The notes beneath the pieces were generated by a model. That model searched no databases and was not told where the DNA came from. It saw nothing but the letters and a program-made list of their open reading frames with translations. A program made the translations under genes and the position numbers. Positions 1 to 11,842 of a stretch of DNA of 64,000 bases are shown here, piece by piece. Numbering within the stretch: the first letter of the stretch is position 1; every line of letters starts with the position of its first letter. This DNA comes from Gluconacetobacter johannae (GTDB taxonomy: Bacteria; Pseudomonadota; Alphaproteobacteria; Acetobacterales; Acetobacteraceae), in the NCBI RefSeq assembly GCF_014174305.1, contig NZ_JABEQH010000014.1, positions 1 through 64,000 of the forward strand, written 5' to 3'.

Positions 1-507
1 GGCGGGCGCCGGAAGGCGGCGGCCCTGCCGCCCGACCCCCGTGGGGCGGTGGCGCGCGTGCGCGCGCTGGCCGATGGCGGGGCGGTCGAGGCCGCCCTGG
101 CGCTCTGCCGTGCCGAAATCCAGGATCGCCCGCTGGACGCCGACCTGCATTTCATGTCGGGCGTGCTGTCCGCCGGGCTGAACGACCGGGTCGGGGCGGA
201 GGAGGGATTTCGTCGCGCGGTGTATCTCTGCCGCGACCATGTGATGGCGCATGTCCATCTGGCCCATCTGCTGCACGACGGCGGGCGCGCGGACGAGGCG
301 TGCCGGGTCATGCGCCAGGCGCGCGTGCTGGCCGGCCGCCTGCCGCCCGACCTGCTGCTGCCCGAGGGCGGGGGGCTGACCGCGGGCGGGCTGCTGCGCC
401 TGATCGGCGACGAGGGAACGGACGATATTTCCGACCTGCCGCCCGCAGGCGAGTCGGACCGCGCGTGCCCTGACGATCGCGGCCCGCTGCTGCGGGGTGT
501 GTCCTGA
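1..507 (+). CDS. CheR-type MCP methyltransferase, C-terminal TPR part (partial)
   Basis: The frame is open from the window's first base, so this is the 3' end of a gene starting upstream. The visible part reads as two to three TPR-like helical repeats (around the segments RALADGGAVEAALALC and FRRAVYLCRDHVMAHVHLAHLL) followed by an acidic tail. This is the C-terminal TPR extension of WspC/CheR3-type chemoreceptor methyltransferases, which methylate glutamates of MCPs with S-adenosylmethionine. The SAM-binding domain itself lies outside the window. The stop codon is directly followed by the CheW gene, and the next four genes complete a chemosensory set, which supports the assignment. A GTG at 49 is only an internal codon. 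An unrelated TPR protein is possible but unlikely in this context. Confidence 0.75.
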   Translation, partial: GGRRKAAALPPDPRGAVARVRALADGGAVEAALALCRAEIQDRPLDADLHFMSGVLSAGLNDRVGAEEGFRRAVYLCRDHVMAHVHLAHLLHDGGRADEACRVMRQARVLAGRLPPDLLLPEGGGLTAGGLLRLIGDEGTDDISDLPPAGESDRACPDDRGPLLRGVS

Positions 508-554
508 GCCCGGAAGACGGCCCCGCGACCCGCGCCGGCGATTTTGCGCGGCGG

Positions 555-1061
555 GTGCTGGAGGAACGGGCCCGCCTGCTGGCGCGGCGCGGCCAGGCGG
601 GGGGCAGCCAGGCGCAGGGACAGCGCGACGCCGGCCCGGCCAGCCGGCCGGCGGTGACGCTGGAGGTCGGCGGACAGGGCTATGCCGTCGATCTGCGGCA
701 TGTGCTGCGGATCACCGATCCGCTTTGGAGCGCCATTCCGCGTCGCCCCGACTGCCCTGCCGCGGTGCGGGGCGTCTATGGCTATGTCGGCAACCTGTAT
801 ACAGTGTTCGACCTGTCGATCCTGCTGGGCGGGGTGGCCCAGGCGGATGCCCGGGCCATGCTGCTGCTGCGTCCCGTGCCGGGCCTGCCGGTCGCGCGCG
901 TGGCGCTGCTGGCGGGCATGACGACGGGGGTGATGGATGTCGTGGACATCGATTCGTCCGGCCCGCCCGCCGCCCATCCGCTGGCGGGCCTGCCGGACGG
1001 GCGCGTGGTCGCGGCGCTGGATCCCGTTCGCCTGTTTTCCGCGCATCATTTCGGAGTCTGA
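555..1061 (+). CDS. cheW: CheW-like adaptor (WspD/CheW3 type)
   Basis: A 168-residue protein with a single CheW domain (about residues 30-165), including the conserved hydrophobic strand VTLEVGGQGYAVDLRHV and the core YGYVGNLYTVFDL. CheW couples chemoreceptors to the CheA kinase in the cytoplasmic array. GTG 555 is the first standard start codon in this frame. The frame stays open back to 474 with plausible residues (SPEDG, DFARRVLEERARLL), and a CTG at 504 overlaps the upstream stop, so translation may begin there by coupling. WspD-like proteins commonly carry such an arginine-rich N-terminal helix. It sits between cheR and the MCP gene. Confidence 0.85.
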   Translation: MLEERARLLARRGQAGGSQAQGQRDAGPASRPAVTLEVGGQGYAVDLRHVLRITDPLWSAIPRRPDCPAAVRGVYGYVGNLYTVFDLSILLGGVAQADARAMLLLRPVPGLPVARVALLAGMTTGVMDVVDIDSSGPPAAHPLAGLPDGRVVAALDPVRLFSAHHFGV

Positions 1062-1067
1062 ACCGTC

Positions 1068-2750
1068 GTGACAATCGCCAATCGTCTTCTGTTCGGGTTC
1101 ATGGTCGGCGTCATGCTGATGGTGTCGATCGGCGTCTACGCGCTGGGCCAGATCCGCAACGTCCGTGACGAGATGACGGTGATCGTGACGCGGGACCTGT
1201 CGGTCTACCGGCAACTGAACCATCTGCGGGCGATCGAGAGCGACCTGGTCGCGCAGCGGCTGTCGATCCTGTCGCACTATTATGCCCACGACTACGACAA
1301 GGACGCCGCCGGGCTGGATGCCGCGATCTCGGACTGGGGCAGCGAGGCGCGGCAGGCGGAGGAGACGCTGGCGCAGGCGCTGTCGGCCGCGAGCCAGGCG
1401 AATGACGAGGCCTCGGGCGCTGCGCGGCGGACCATGTTCGCCTCGATTGCCTCGCTGCTGCACGACACGCTGGACCAGGTGCGGCAGAACGGCCGGGCGA
1501 CGTCCGACCTGTTCGGCGCGATCCGGCGCGGGGACGAGGCGGCGGTGCGGTTGCAGTCGGCGCAGCTCGATACCCGCGACCAGGCGATCGACCGCCTGGT
1601 GACCGAGGCGACGACGACGCTGGACGGCGGGGTGCAGGCCGGCGAGAGCCAGAGCGGGGCGCTGTACGAATTCAGCCGCCGCTCGCTGACGATGGGCCTG
1701 GCGGTGGCGGTCATCGTCGCCCTGATCGTGACGTTCTGGACCCGGCGGTCGATCCTGGCCCCGCTGGCCTCGCTGATGCGGGTGATGGAGCTGATCGGCC
1801 AGGGCGACCTGTCGACCCGCGCCGCCGTCGGCGGGTCCGGCGTGGGGCGCGACGAGTTCGAGCGCCTGGCGACCGGGCTGAACCGCATGATCGACGGCCT
1901 GCGCGAGATCGCGCAGCAGAGCCGCGAGGCGACCCGCAACCTCGATGCCGCCGTCGCCGACATCCGGGCCTCGGCCCAGCAGCAGGCGGCCAGCGTCGAG
2001 GAACAGTTCGCCGCCGTGCAGGAAACGGCGGCCACCGTGGACCAGATCACCCATTCGGGCGCGCAGATCAGCAAGCGCGCGCGTGAGGTCATTTCGTCGG
2101 CCGAGGTGATTGTCCACAGTTCGGCCAGCGGGCTGGAGGCGGTCGAGGAAACCGCCCGCGCCATGGACCGCACGCAGGAGGGCGCCGAGGCCGTGGCCTC
2201 CAACATCGTGGCGCTGTCCGAACGCACCGACGCCATCAGCGAAATCATCACGGCGGTCAACGACCTGTCCGAACGGTCGCACCTGCTGGCGCTGAACGCG
2301 GCGATCGAGGCCGCCGCCGCCGGCGAGCACGGCCGGTCGTTCGCCGTGGTGGCGGCCGAGATGAAGATCCTGGCCGACCAGTCGCGCGACGCCACGCAGC
2401 ATGTGCGCTCGATCCTGGGCGACATCCAGCGCGGCATCAACACGTCGGTGATGCTGACCGAGGAGTCGGTCAAGCGCGTGTCGGCCGGCAAGGAACGGAC
2501 CGACATCGCCTACCGCACCATCGAGCGGATGACCGGCGGCATCGAGGAGGGCGTGCACGCCTTCCAGCAGATCGTGGCCTCGACCAACCAGCAGCAGATC
2601 GGGATCGAGCAGGTGATGACCGCCTTGCAGAGCATCCGCCAGGCCAGCCAGCAGACGGCGGCGGGCACCCGCAACCTGGAGGCCTCGGCCAGCAACCTGG
2701 GCAGCCTGTCGCATCAGCTTCTGGCCATTTCCGCCCGCTACCGCACCTGA
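1068..2750 (+). CDS. Methyl-accepting chemotaxis protein (WspA-like)
   Basis: A 560-residue transmembrane receptor. TM1 is at about 7-27, followed by a helical periplasmic four-helix-bundle-like sensor region (28-205), TM2 at about 206-226, HAMP at about 228-280 and a long coiled-coil signalling domain to the C-terminus. The hairpin tip is recognisable (LLALNAAIEAA near residue 406, then GEHGRSFAVVA), but the usual Q-T/S-N before LLALNAAIEAA is replaced by ERSH, and no C-terminal CheR/CheB-tethering pentapeptide is seen. The start is GTG 1068, 6 bases after cheW, with GGAG about 14 bases upstream. The ligand is unknown. Its partners are the adjacent CheW and CheA, and adaptation should come from the flanking cheR and cheB. 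Confidence 0.9.
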   Translation: MTIANRLLFGFMVGVMLMVSIGVYALGQIRNVRDEMTVIVTRDLSVYRQLNHLRAIESDLVAQRLSILSHYYAHDYDKDAAGLDAAISDWGSEARQAEETLAQALSAASQANDEASGAARRTMFASIASLLHDTLDQVRQNGRATSDLFGAIRRGDEAAVRLQSAQLDTRDQAIDRLVTEATTTLDGGVQAGESQSGALYEFSRRSLTMGLAVAVIVALIVTFWTRRSILAPLASLMRVMELIGQGDLSTRAAVGGSGVGRDEFERLATGLNRMIDGLREIAQQSREATRNLDAAVADIRASAQQQAASVEEQFAAVQETAATVDQITHSGAQISKRAREVISSAEVIVHSSASGLEAVEETARAMDRTQEGAEAVASNIVALSERTDAISEIITAVNDLSERSHLLALNAAIEAAAAGEHGRSFAVVAAEMKILADQSRDATQHVRSILGDIQRGINTSVMLTEESVKRVSAGKERTDIAYRTIERMTGGIEEGVHAFQQIVASTNQQQIGIEQVMTALQSIRQASQQTAAGTRNLEASASNLGSLSHQLLAISARYRT

Positions 2751-2761
2751 CGCCGCCCGCC

Positions 2762-4858
2762 GTGGACACGCTGCGACAGGAATTGCTGGCGGTCTTCGAG
2801 GCCGAATATCGCGATCATCTTCGCGTCATCCGCGACATCCTGGCCGCCGGGCCGATGGACGGCCGCGCGCTGGGCGAGGTGTTCCGGCGCGTCCATTCCC
2901 TGAAGGGGGCGGCGCGCGTCGTCGAACTGTCCGACGTCGAGGGCGTGGCCCATGTGCTGGAAGGCCGGCTGTTCCGCCTGCTGGACGGCCACCAGCCGGT
3001 CGGCGCGGACGATGTCGCGGCCATCGGCCAGGCCATGGACCGGATCGACGCCTACATGCAGGACATGCCCGGCCCCGAGGGACCGGGGCCGGACGCGGCG
3101 CCCGAGCCGGGCGCCGCCCCGCCGCGCGACGAGGGCGGCGGGTCCTATGTCCAGGTGCCGGTCGCGCGCCTCGACGCGCTGGTGGGCGTGATGCACGACC
3201 TGCTGGGCGCGGCCGAGCGGCAGGAGCGCCTGTGGGCCGACCTGGAGGACCTGGTGGCGGCGGCCCGGTCGGCCAGTGCGACCGCCGACCCCGCGGCGGC
3301 GCTGGCGCGCCTGACGCGCGGCCTGACGGCCCTGGGGCGCGAGCGCGGACGCATCGCCGGCCAGTTCGATCGCGGCATGCTGCGCCTGGGCGAGGAAATG
3401 CGGGCGGTGACCCTGGTGCCCGCGGGCACGGTCTTCGGGTCGCTGGCCGGCATGGTGCGCCAGATCGCGCGCGAACATGGCGGCGGCGAGGTCACGGTCC
3501 GTCTGGTGGGCATGGATGTGCGGGCGGATCGCCGCGTCATCCAGGCCTTGCGCGACCCGGTGATCCATCTGCTGCGGAACGCCATCGTCCATGGGCAGGA
3601 AAGTGCCCAGCGGCGGCAGGAGGCCGGCAAGCCGCCGGTGCCGGTCCTGACGCTGTCGGTGCGGATGGTGGGCGTGCGGCTGCTGGTGTCGGTCGCCGAC
3701 GACGGGCGCGGCCCGGACCTGGAGGCCATTGCCGCCCGGGCGGTGCAGCAGGGGCTGGTGCAGCGGGATGATTCCCCGGCGCCCGAGACGCTGCTGGCCC
3801 GGGTGTTCGACCCCGGGTTCTCCACCCGGGGCGAGGCCGACCGCCTGGCGGGGCGGGGGATGGGCCTGTCGGTGGTGGCCGAGGCCGCGCGGACCCTGCA
3901 GGGGTCGGTCCGGATGGAGGCCGGCAACCCGTGGGGTACCGTCGTGACGATGACCGTCCCGGTGTCGCAGCGCCAGCGCACCGTCCTGGTGACCCAGGTG
4001 GGGGAACTGACGATCGGCCTGCCGGGGCGGGCCATCGAACGTCTGGTCCGGGTGCCGCAGGCCGATATCCGCGTGGTGGACGGCCGGAGCTATTTCCCGC
4101 TGGAGGATCGGCGCGATCCGGCGGCGGGCGACCGGGCCGAGGCGTCGCTGGTGCCGCTGGCGGCCCTTGCGACCTTCCTGGGCGCGCCGGATGCGGGCCT
4201 GCCGGTCCATGACGGGGCGGTGTCGGTGGTGCTGGTCGCCGCCGAGGGCGTGCATTGCGGCTTTGCCGTCGACCGGATGCACGAGGTCCGGATCCTGCAG
4301 ATTTCGGATGCCGAGGCCGTGGGGCTGGACAGCGAGCTGGTGCCGGGGGTCGGCTGGCCGCGCGGCGACCGGCCGGTCTTCGTCATCAGCCCCGACACTC
4401 TGCTGGCCCGCTGGCAGACGGGGGGCGGCGCGGGTGGGTCTTTTGCCGGCGCGGCGGCGTCCGCCGGCCCCGTGGCGGCGCAGCCGCGGTCGCCGACCAT
4501 CCTGGTCGTTGACGATTCGATTACCACACGGACTCTCCAGAAGACGATCCTTCAGGCCCACGGCTATGATGTTCTGCTGGCGACCGACGGGATGGAGGCG
4601 CTGTCGATGCTCCGTCGCTCGTCGCGGCGGGTCGATGTGATCGTGACCGATGTGGAGATGCCCCGGATGGATGGTTTCGGTCTTCTCGATGCGGTCAGGT
4701 CCGACCCGCGCCTGTCGTCGATCCCGGTCGTGCTGATGACCTCGCGCAACGAGGAGGCCGATATCCGGCGCGGGCTGGACGGGGGCGCGCGCGCCTACAT
4801 AACCAAGCAGGGGTTCGAGCAGGGCGACCTGCTGGACACGATCCGGGGCGTGCTGTGA
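2762..4858 (+). CDS. cheA: Chemotaxis histidine kinase CheA fused to a receiver domain (WspE/FrzE-like)
   Basis: A 698-residue hybrid kinase. Domains in order are: HPt (phospho-His near residue 45 in RVHSLKGAARVV), a proline/alanine linker without a P2 domain, dimerisation helices, HATPase (N box HLLRNAIVHG near 270; DDGRG near 313; GRGMGLSVV near 364), CheW-like P5 (about 400-550), and a C-terminal receiver (from about 580; ILVVDDS, phospho-Asp in VIVTDVEM near 628). Absence of P2 plus a fused receiver is the WspE/FrzE architecture rather than flagellar CheA. Receptor input via CheW should control autophosphorylation, with phosphoryl transfer to its own receiver, to CheB and perhaps to the two downstream kinases. 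The start is GTG 2762; the 3' end overlaps cheB by 4 bases. Confidence 0.92.
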   Translation: MDTLRQELLAVFEAEYRDHLRVIRDILAAGPMDGRALGEVFRRVHSLKGAARVVELSDVEGVAHVLEGRLFRLLDGHQPVGADDVAAIGQAMDRIDAYMQDMPGPEGPGPDAAPEPGAAPPRDEGGGSYVQVPVARLDALVGVMHDLLGAAERQERLWADLEDLVAAARSASATADPAAALARLTRGLTALGRERGRIAGQFDRGMLRLGEEMRAVTLVPAGTVFGSLAGMVRQIAREHGGGEVTVRLVGMDVRADRRVIQALRDPVIHLLRNAIVHGQESAQRRQEAGKPPVPVLTLSVRMVGVRLLVSVADDGRGPDLEAIAARAVQQGLVQRDDSPAPETLLARVFDPGFSTRGEADRLAGRGMGLSVVAEAARTLQGSVRMEAGNPWGTVVTMTVPVSQRQRTVLVTQVGELTIGLPGRAIERLVRVPQADIRVVDGRSYFPLEDRRDPAAGDRAEASLVPLAALATFLGAPDAGLPVHDGAVSVVLVAAEGVHCGFAVDRMHEVRILQISDAEAVGLDSELVPGVGWPRGDRPVFVISPDTLLARWQTGGGAGGSFAGAAASAGPVAAQPRSPTILVVDDSITTRTLQKTILQAHGYDVLLATDGMEALSMLRRSSRRVDVIVTDVEMPRMDGFGLLDAVRSDPRLSSIPVVLMTSRNEEADIRRGLDGGARAYITKQGFEQGDLLDTIRGVL

Positions 4859-5951
4859 GCGGATCGTTTCCGCCGCCCCGCCGGGCCAGGGTGCTGGTGG
4901 TCGAGGATTCGGCCGTCGTCCGGCAGGTGCTGGTCCGCCTGGTCCGCGACGATCCGCGCCTGGAACTGGCCGAGGCGGTGGAAACCGCCGAGGAAGCCCT
5001 GCGCCTGGTGCCCCTGTTGCGGCCGGATGTGATTTCGATGGATGTGCGCCTGCCCGGCATGGACGGGCTGGAGGCGACGCGGCGGATCATGTCGGCGTGC
5101 CCGACGCCCATCGTCATCGTCAGCGACGCCTCGACCGATCCGGCGTTGCAGGTGTCCATGAACGCGCTGCGGTCGGGCGCGCTGTCGGTGGTGGAAAAGC
5201 CGGCGGGCTGGCTGTCCGGCCCGCAGGGCGGGGCCGCGATCGCGACCCAGCTTTATATCATGAGCCAGGTTCCGGTGATCCGCCGGCGGCTGTCGGCCGA
5301 ATGGTCCGTCACCCCGGCCCCCGTCCCGGTGCCGCGGGGCCTGCGGCCCAGGGTGCTGGCGATGGCGGCCTCGACCGGCGGGCCGCCGGCCTTTTCGCAC
5401 ATCCTGGGGGCGCTGCCGGCCACCTTTCCCTGGCCGATCGTGCTGGTCCAGCACATGGGGGCGGCGTTCATGGAGGGGTTCGCGGCCTGGCTGGGCGCCC
5501 AGACCAGCCTGTCCGTCGCGCTGGCCCGGCAGGGGGAACGCCTGCGCCCGGGCCATGTCCATGTCGCCCCCGGCGACACGCACCTGCTGGTCGGGCCGGG
5601 GGACGAGATCCGGCTGTCGCACGCGCCGGCGATGGGCGGCCAGCGTCCCTCGGCCAGCATGCTGTTCTCGTCGCTGGCGCGCGAGGCGGGGGCCGACGCA
5701 GTCGGCGTGCTGCTGACCGGCATGGGGGAAGACGGGGCGTCGGGCCTGGCCGACCTGCGTGGCGCGGGGGGATACACCATCGCCGAGGATCGCAGCACGT
5801 CGGTGGTCCATGGCATGCCCGGCGCCGCCGAACGGATGGGCGCCGTGTGCGTCAGCCTGCCGCAGGGCGCGATCGCCTCGCACCTGCTGGGGATCGCGGG
5901 GGCCTTGCACCCCACGACCGAATGGGCCGGCATGCTGGAAGGGCCGATGTC

Positions 5952-5955
<4 letters not shown>
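4855..5955 (+). CDS. cheB: Chemoreceptor glutamate methylesterase CheB
   Basis: A 366-residue protein with an N-terminal receiver (phospho-Asp near residue 63 in SMDVRLPGMDG) and a C-terminal methylesterase domain. The catalytic triad is visible: Ser in AASTGGP (near 174), His in VQHMG (near 200) and Asp in MGEDGASG (near 291). It removes methyl groups from the MCP when phosphorylated by CheA, giving adaptation feedback. The start GTG 4855 overlaps the cheA stop (GTGA), and its end overlaps the next gene the same way, indicating translational coupling. Length and motifs are normal for the family. Confidence 0.95.
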
Positions 5956-7834
<1,879 letters not shown>

Positions 7835-7838
<4 letters not shown>

Positions 7839-9757
7839 CCGATCGTCCCGTCGTTCTGCTGGTCGATGACGAGCCCGAGATCCTGGTCGCGCTGACCGAC
7901 CTGCTGGAAGAGTCGTTCACCATCCTCTCCACCACCTCGCCGGTCGAGGCGCTGGATATCCTGGCCCGGCGACGGGATGTGGATGTCATCGTCTCGGACC
8001 AGCGGATGCCGGAGATGGGCGGCGACGTCATGCTGGCGCGGGCCCGCGCCTTCTGCGACGCGCAGGCCATCCTGCTGACCGGCTATGCCGATATCGGGGC
8101 GGTGGCGGCGGCGCTGAACCAGGGCCGGATCTCGTTCTATTCGCACAAGCCCTGGGATGCCGACGCGCTGCGCGCCATGATCGTGCAGGCGGCGCAGCAT
8201 CACCGGCTGGAAGCCGAGCTGGGAACGGAACGCATGCTGCTGCGCGGGTTGTTGCAGAACCTGCGTTCGGGCCTGGGCTTCAAGGACCCCGAGGGGCGGT
8301 TTATCCGCATCAACCGCCGGGCCGCCGCCTTCTTCGGCCGGGACGAGGCCGCCTGCCTTGGCCGGCGGGAGGAGGAGTTGTGCGACCCCGCCCAACTGCC
8401 CGGCCTGCGCGCGGCCGAGGCCCGGCTGGCGGCCGAGGGGCGGGACGAGGAGGTCATCGCCTTTCCCGACCCCGGCGGCGCGGGCGTGACCTGGCGCGAA
8501 TTCACCCGCGCGCAACTGGGCGGCGGCGACCCGCGCCAGGGTGGCTATTCCGTCGTCATCAATCGCGACATCACGCGGCAGCGGGAAATGGAAGCCCGGC
8601 TGCGGCAGGCGGAAAAGATGCAGGCGCTGGGCACCATGGCCGGGGGCATCGCCCATGATTTCAACAACCTGCTGACGGCGGTGATGGGTTCGCTGGAGCT
8701 GGCCAGCGACATGGGGCCGGAACTGGACCCCGGAACGGCGCGGTTGCTGGACAACGCCATGGCGGCGGCGCGGCGGGGCGCGGACCTGACACGGCGGCTG
8801 CTGAATTTCAGCCGCCCGCGCGACCTGAGCCTGCAGCCGGTCGATGTGAACGCGCTGCTGCGCGGCCTGCGCGACCTGCTGATGCAGGGCGTGACGTCGC
8901 GCCGGGGCCACGACGGCGGGCGCGTGCCCTTCGACATCCGGATGGACGGGCTGGCCCCGGACGGCGACCTGCCGCCGGTGCGGACCGATGCGGGGCAACT
9001 GGAACTGGCGTTGCTCAACCTGTGCATCAACGCCAGCGACGCGATGCCCGAAGGGGGAGTCATCATGCTGTCGACGGCGCGGGTCCATATGGACGACGCG
9101 GCCGCCGGCGGTGATCTGGCGCCGGGCGATTATGTCGTGGTGTCGGTGGCCGACCAGGGGACGGGCATGACGCCCGAAACGCTGGCCCGGATCTTCGAAC
9201 CGTTTTTCACCACCAAGGACGTGGGGCGCGGCACCGGGCTGGGCCTGTCGATGATCTACGGTTTCGTGCGCCATGCGGGGGGCGACGTGCGCGTGACCAG
9301 CGCGCCGGGGCAGGGCACGCGGGTGGATCTGTACCTGCCCGTCCACCATTGTCCGGTCGCCGGCCTGGCGGTGGAGGAGCGGACGGCCCCCGTGACGCCG
9401 TCGCACGCCATGCGGGTGCTGGTGGTGGATGACGAGGCGAGCGTGCGCGCGGTCACCGCGGGTTTCCTGCGGACCATGGGGCATGAGGTGACCGAGGCCC
9501 AGGGCGGAGCCGAGGCCCTGGCCCGGATGGAGGCGTCGGCGGAAGGGCCGGACCTGGCCGTGATGGACGTCATGATGCCGGAGATGGGCGGCGAGGAAGC
9601 CGCGCGCCGGCTCCGGGCGATCCGGCCCGATCTGCGCGTGCTGTTCCTGACCGGCTATGCCGATGACGGCAGCCTGCCGGGCGACGCGCTGGTGCTGCGC
9701 AAGCCCTTCACCCAGGCCGAACTGGCCGAACACGTCAATCGCGCCATGGCGGGCTGA
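7835..9757 (+). CDS. Hybrid histidine kinase, REC-PAS-HisKA-HATPase-REC
   Basis: A 640-residue soluble kinase. REC1 (about 6-125; LLVDDEPE, phospho-Asp near 52 in [11 protein letters not shown]) resembles RpfG/HupR-type receivers. A PAS-like region (about 140-245; [20 protein letters not shown]) precedes HisKA (His near 271, [14 protein letters not shown]), HATPase (to about 500; [13 protein letters not shown]) and a second receiver (about 527-640; phospho-Asp near 575, [11 protein letters not shown]). ATG 7835 overlaps the previous stop by 4 bases. It is the last gene of the operon; no DNA-binding, HPt or GGDEF output follows, so the final target must be encoded elsewhere. Confidence 0.87.
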
Positions 9758-9776
9758 CGCGCGGGCGCGTCGGCTC

Positions 9777-9804
9777 TTGTCCTGCGCCGCGAACAGCCTA
9801 TCTG
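9777..9804 (+). promoter_or_regulatory. Candidate sigma-70 promoter for hslVU
   Basis: TTGTCC (9777-9782) and TATCTG (9799-9804) are separated by 16 bases, and the -10 lies only 8 bases before the hslV ATG. A transcript from here would have a very short or no 5' leader. This is a pattern match only; a heat-shock sigma-32 promoter could lie elsewhere in the 55-base gap. Confidence 0.3.
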
Positions 9805-9812
9805 TTTCAGTC

Positions 9813-10406
9813 ATGCAGAATATTCACGCGACCCCCCAAGACCCCATCGGCTGGCACGGAACGACCATCCTGTGCGTACGCCGGGGCGCGCAGGTGGCGA
9901 TGGCCGGCGACGGCCAGGTCACGCTGGGCGCCACCGTCATCAAGGGCAATGCCCGCAAGGTCCGGCGCATCGGCCCGGCCGGTTCGATCCTGGCGGGCTT
10001 CGCCGGCGCCACCGCCGATGCCTTTACCCTGCTGGAGCGGCTGGAAGCCAAGCTGGAGCGCTATCCGAACCAGTTGGAGCGCGCCTGCGTCGAACTGGCC
10101 AAGGACTGGCGGACCGACCGCTATCTGCGGCGGCTGGAGGCGATGATGGCGGTGGCTGACGCCGAACGCTCGTTCACGCTGACCGGCAACGGCGACGTGC
10201 TGGAGCCCGAGGACGGCATCATCGCCATCGGGTCGGGCGGCAATTACGCCCTGTCGGCCGCGCGGGCGCTGGCGGACATCGACGGGCTGTCGGCCGCCGA
10301 GATCGCGCGGCGCGCCATGCGTATCGCCGGTGATATCTGTGTTTACACCAATTATTCCGTCATCCTGGAAACCCTGGGCCAGGAGACGGACGAGGCCGCA
10401 TCGTGA
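9813..10406 (+). CDS. hslV: ATP-dependent protease HslVU, peptidase subunit HslV (ClpQ)
   Basis: A 197-residue N-terminal-nucleophile threonine peptidase, forming the proteolytic double ring of HslVU. The catalytic Thr is in [10 protein letters not shown]. Mature protein should begin at Thr17, so about 16 residues form a propeptide, unlike E. coli HslV where only Met is removed. [29 protein letters not shown] and [16 protein letters not shown] are family-typical. The start ATG 9813 is the first in-frame ATG after the upstream gene. It is followed with a one-base TGATG overlap by hslU. Confidence 0.96.
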   Translation: MQNIHATPQDPIGWHGTTILCVRRGAQVAMAGDGQVTLGATVIKGNARKVRRIGPAGSILAGFAGATADAFTLLERLEAKLERYPNQLERACVELAKDWRTDRYLRRLEAMMAVADAERSFTLTGNGDVLEPEDGIIAIGSGGNYALSAARALADIDGLSAAEIARRAMRIAGDICVYTNYSVILETLGQETDEAAS

Positions 10407-11722
10407 TGGACGCCCCCAACCATTCCCCCCGCGAGATCGTCTCCGAACTCGACCGCTTCATCATCGGCCAGGCCGATGCGAAGCGCGCGGTCGCCATCGC
10501 GCTGCGTAATCGCTGGCGCCGTGCCCAGCTGGCCGAGGGCCTGCGCGACGAGGTCGTGCCCAAGAATATCCTGATGATCGGGCCGACCGGCTGCGGCAAG
10601 ACCGAGATCGCGCGCCGGCTGGCGCGGCTGGCGCAGGCGCCGTTCCTGAAGGTCGAGGCTACCAAGTTCACCGAAGTCGGCTATGTCGGCCGCGATGTCG
10701 AAAGCATCGTGCGCGATCTGGTCGAGGTGTCGCTGAACATGCTGCGCGAGCTGCGCCGGCGCGACGTGCAGGCCCGCGCCGAACTGGCGGCCGAAAACCG
10801 GCTGGTCGACGCCCTGGTGGGCGAGGGCGCGTCCGCCGACACCAAGGGCAAGTTCCGCCGCATGCTTCGCAATGGCGAGCTGGAGGAAAAGGACGTCGAA
10901 ATTTCGGTCGCCGACGCCCAGGGGGGCGGCGGCATGGGCGAGATGCCGAACATGGCGCCGGGCACCGTCATCAATTTCTCGGACATGATGAAGGGGCTGA
11001 TGAACCGGGTGCCGCAGCGCCGCCGCATGAGCGTCGCCGCCGCGCGCGAGGCCCTGACGCGCGAGGAAGCCGACAAGATGCTGGACAATGACGCCCTGAC
11101 CAGCGAGGCGGTGGCCCACGCGCAGGATCACGGCATCGTCTTCCTCGACGAGATCGACAAGGTCTGCGCCCGCTCGTCCGAAAGCGGCTTCAGGGGCGGC
11201 GACGTCTCGCGCGAGGGCGTGCAGCGCGACCTGCTGCCGCTGATCGAAGGCACGACGGTCTCGACCAAGTACGGCCCGGTCAAGACCGATCATATCCTGT
11301 TCATCGCCTCGGGCGCGTTCCATATCGCCAAGCCGTCCGACCTGCTGCCCGAATTGCAGGGACGCCTGCCGATCCGCGTGGAACTGTCGCCGCTGACGCG
11401 CGACGATCTGCGGCGCATCCTGACGGAACCCGAGCATTCGCTGCTGAAGCAGTACACCGCCCTGATGGGCACCGAGGGTGTGGAGCTGGAATTCTCGGAC
11501 GATGCGGTGGATGCGCTGGCGGAACTGGCGGCCGACATCAACGAGCGGATCGAGAATATCGGCGCCCGCCGTCTGGCGACGGTGCTGGAACGGATGCTGG
11601 AGGAGGTGTCGTTCACCGCGTCCGACCGGTCGGGCCAGTCGGTGCGGATCACTGCGGCCGACGTGCAGGAACGGGTGGCGCCGCTGGCCCGCAAGGGTGA
11701 CCTCAGCCGGTTCATTCTCTGA
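10406..11722 (+). CDS. hslU: HslVU unfoldase ATPase subunit HslU (ClpY)
   Basis: A 438-residue AAA+ unfoldase that feeds substrates into HslV. Walker A is [11 protein letters not shown] (near residue 56) and Walker B is IVFLDEIDK (near 246). The I domain, inserted between them, has the usual acidic/methionine-rich sequence. The C-terminus ends in the usual hydrophobic tail (SRFIL) that docks into HslV. ATG 10406 overlaps the hslV stop by one base (TGATG); a GTG at 10403 is an alternative start. Cys in the P-loop (usually Val) is the only mild oddity. Confidence 0.96.
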   Translation: MDAPNHSPREIVSELDRFIIGQADAKRAVAIALRNRWRRAQLAEGLRDEVVPKNILMIGPTGCGKTEIARRLARLAQAPFLKVEATKFTEVGYVGRDVESIVRDLVEVSLNMLRELRRRDVQARAELAAENRLVDALVGEGASADTKGKFRRMLRNGELEEKDVEISVADAQGGGGMGEMPNMAPGTVINFSDMMKGLMNRVPQRRRMSVAAAREALTREEADKMLDNDALTSEAVAHAQDHGIVFLDEIDKVCARSSESGFRGGDVSREGVQRDLLPLIEGTTVSTKYGPVKTDHILFIASGAFHIAKPSDLLPELQGRLPIRVELSPLTRDDLRRILTEPEHSLLKQYTALMGTEGVELEFSDDAVDALAELAADINERIENIGARRLATVLERMLEEVSFTASDRSGQSVRITAADVQERVAPLARKGDLSRFIL

Positions 11723-11735
11723 GATCGAGCGGCCA

Positions 11736-11825
11736 GGGTCGGGCGTTGCCCGACCCCGACCATGGATAACGACTGGTTTCCAAAGGCGACTGCCTTTGGC
11801 GGGTTTCAGGGCGGCGCCCCGAGGC
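11736..11825. repeat. Intergenic palindromic repeat element, copy A
   Basis: Three consecutive hairpins fill the hslU-sufE gap. They are GGGTCGGGC/GCCCGACCC with a 3-base loop (11736-11756), CCAAAGGC/GCCTTTGG with a 4-base loop (11780-11799), and GGGC/GCCC (about 11808-11818). The stretch 11774-11822 matches, with few differences, the reverse complement of 41475-41525, so it is a copy of a dispersed element, not a local accident. It may also work as an attenuating or RNA-stabilising structure between the two genes. Confidence 0.7.
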
Positions 11826-11842
11826 CTGATGCAGGAAATATG

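Noticed and set aside
1292-2506. Long minus-strand ORF (404 codons) opposite the MCP gene
   Set aside because: High GC keeps antisense frames open. Its residues (Ser/Arg/Ala-rich, no domain) mirror the codon structure of the clear MCP gene on the other strand.
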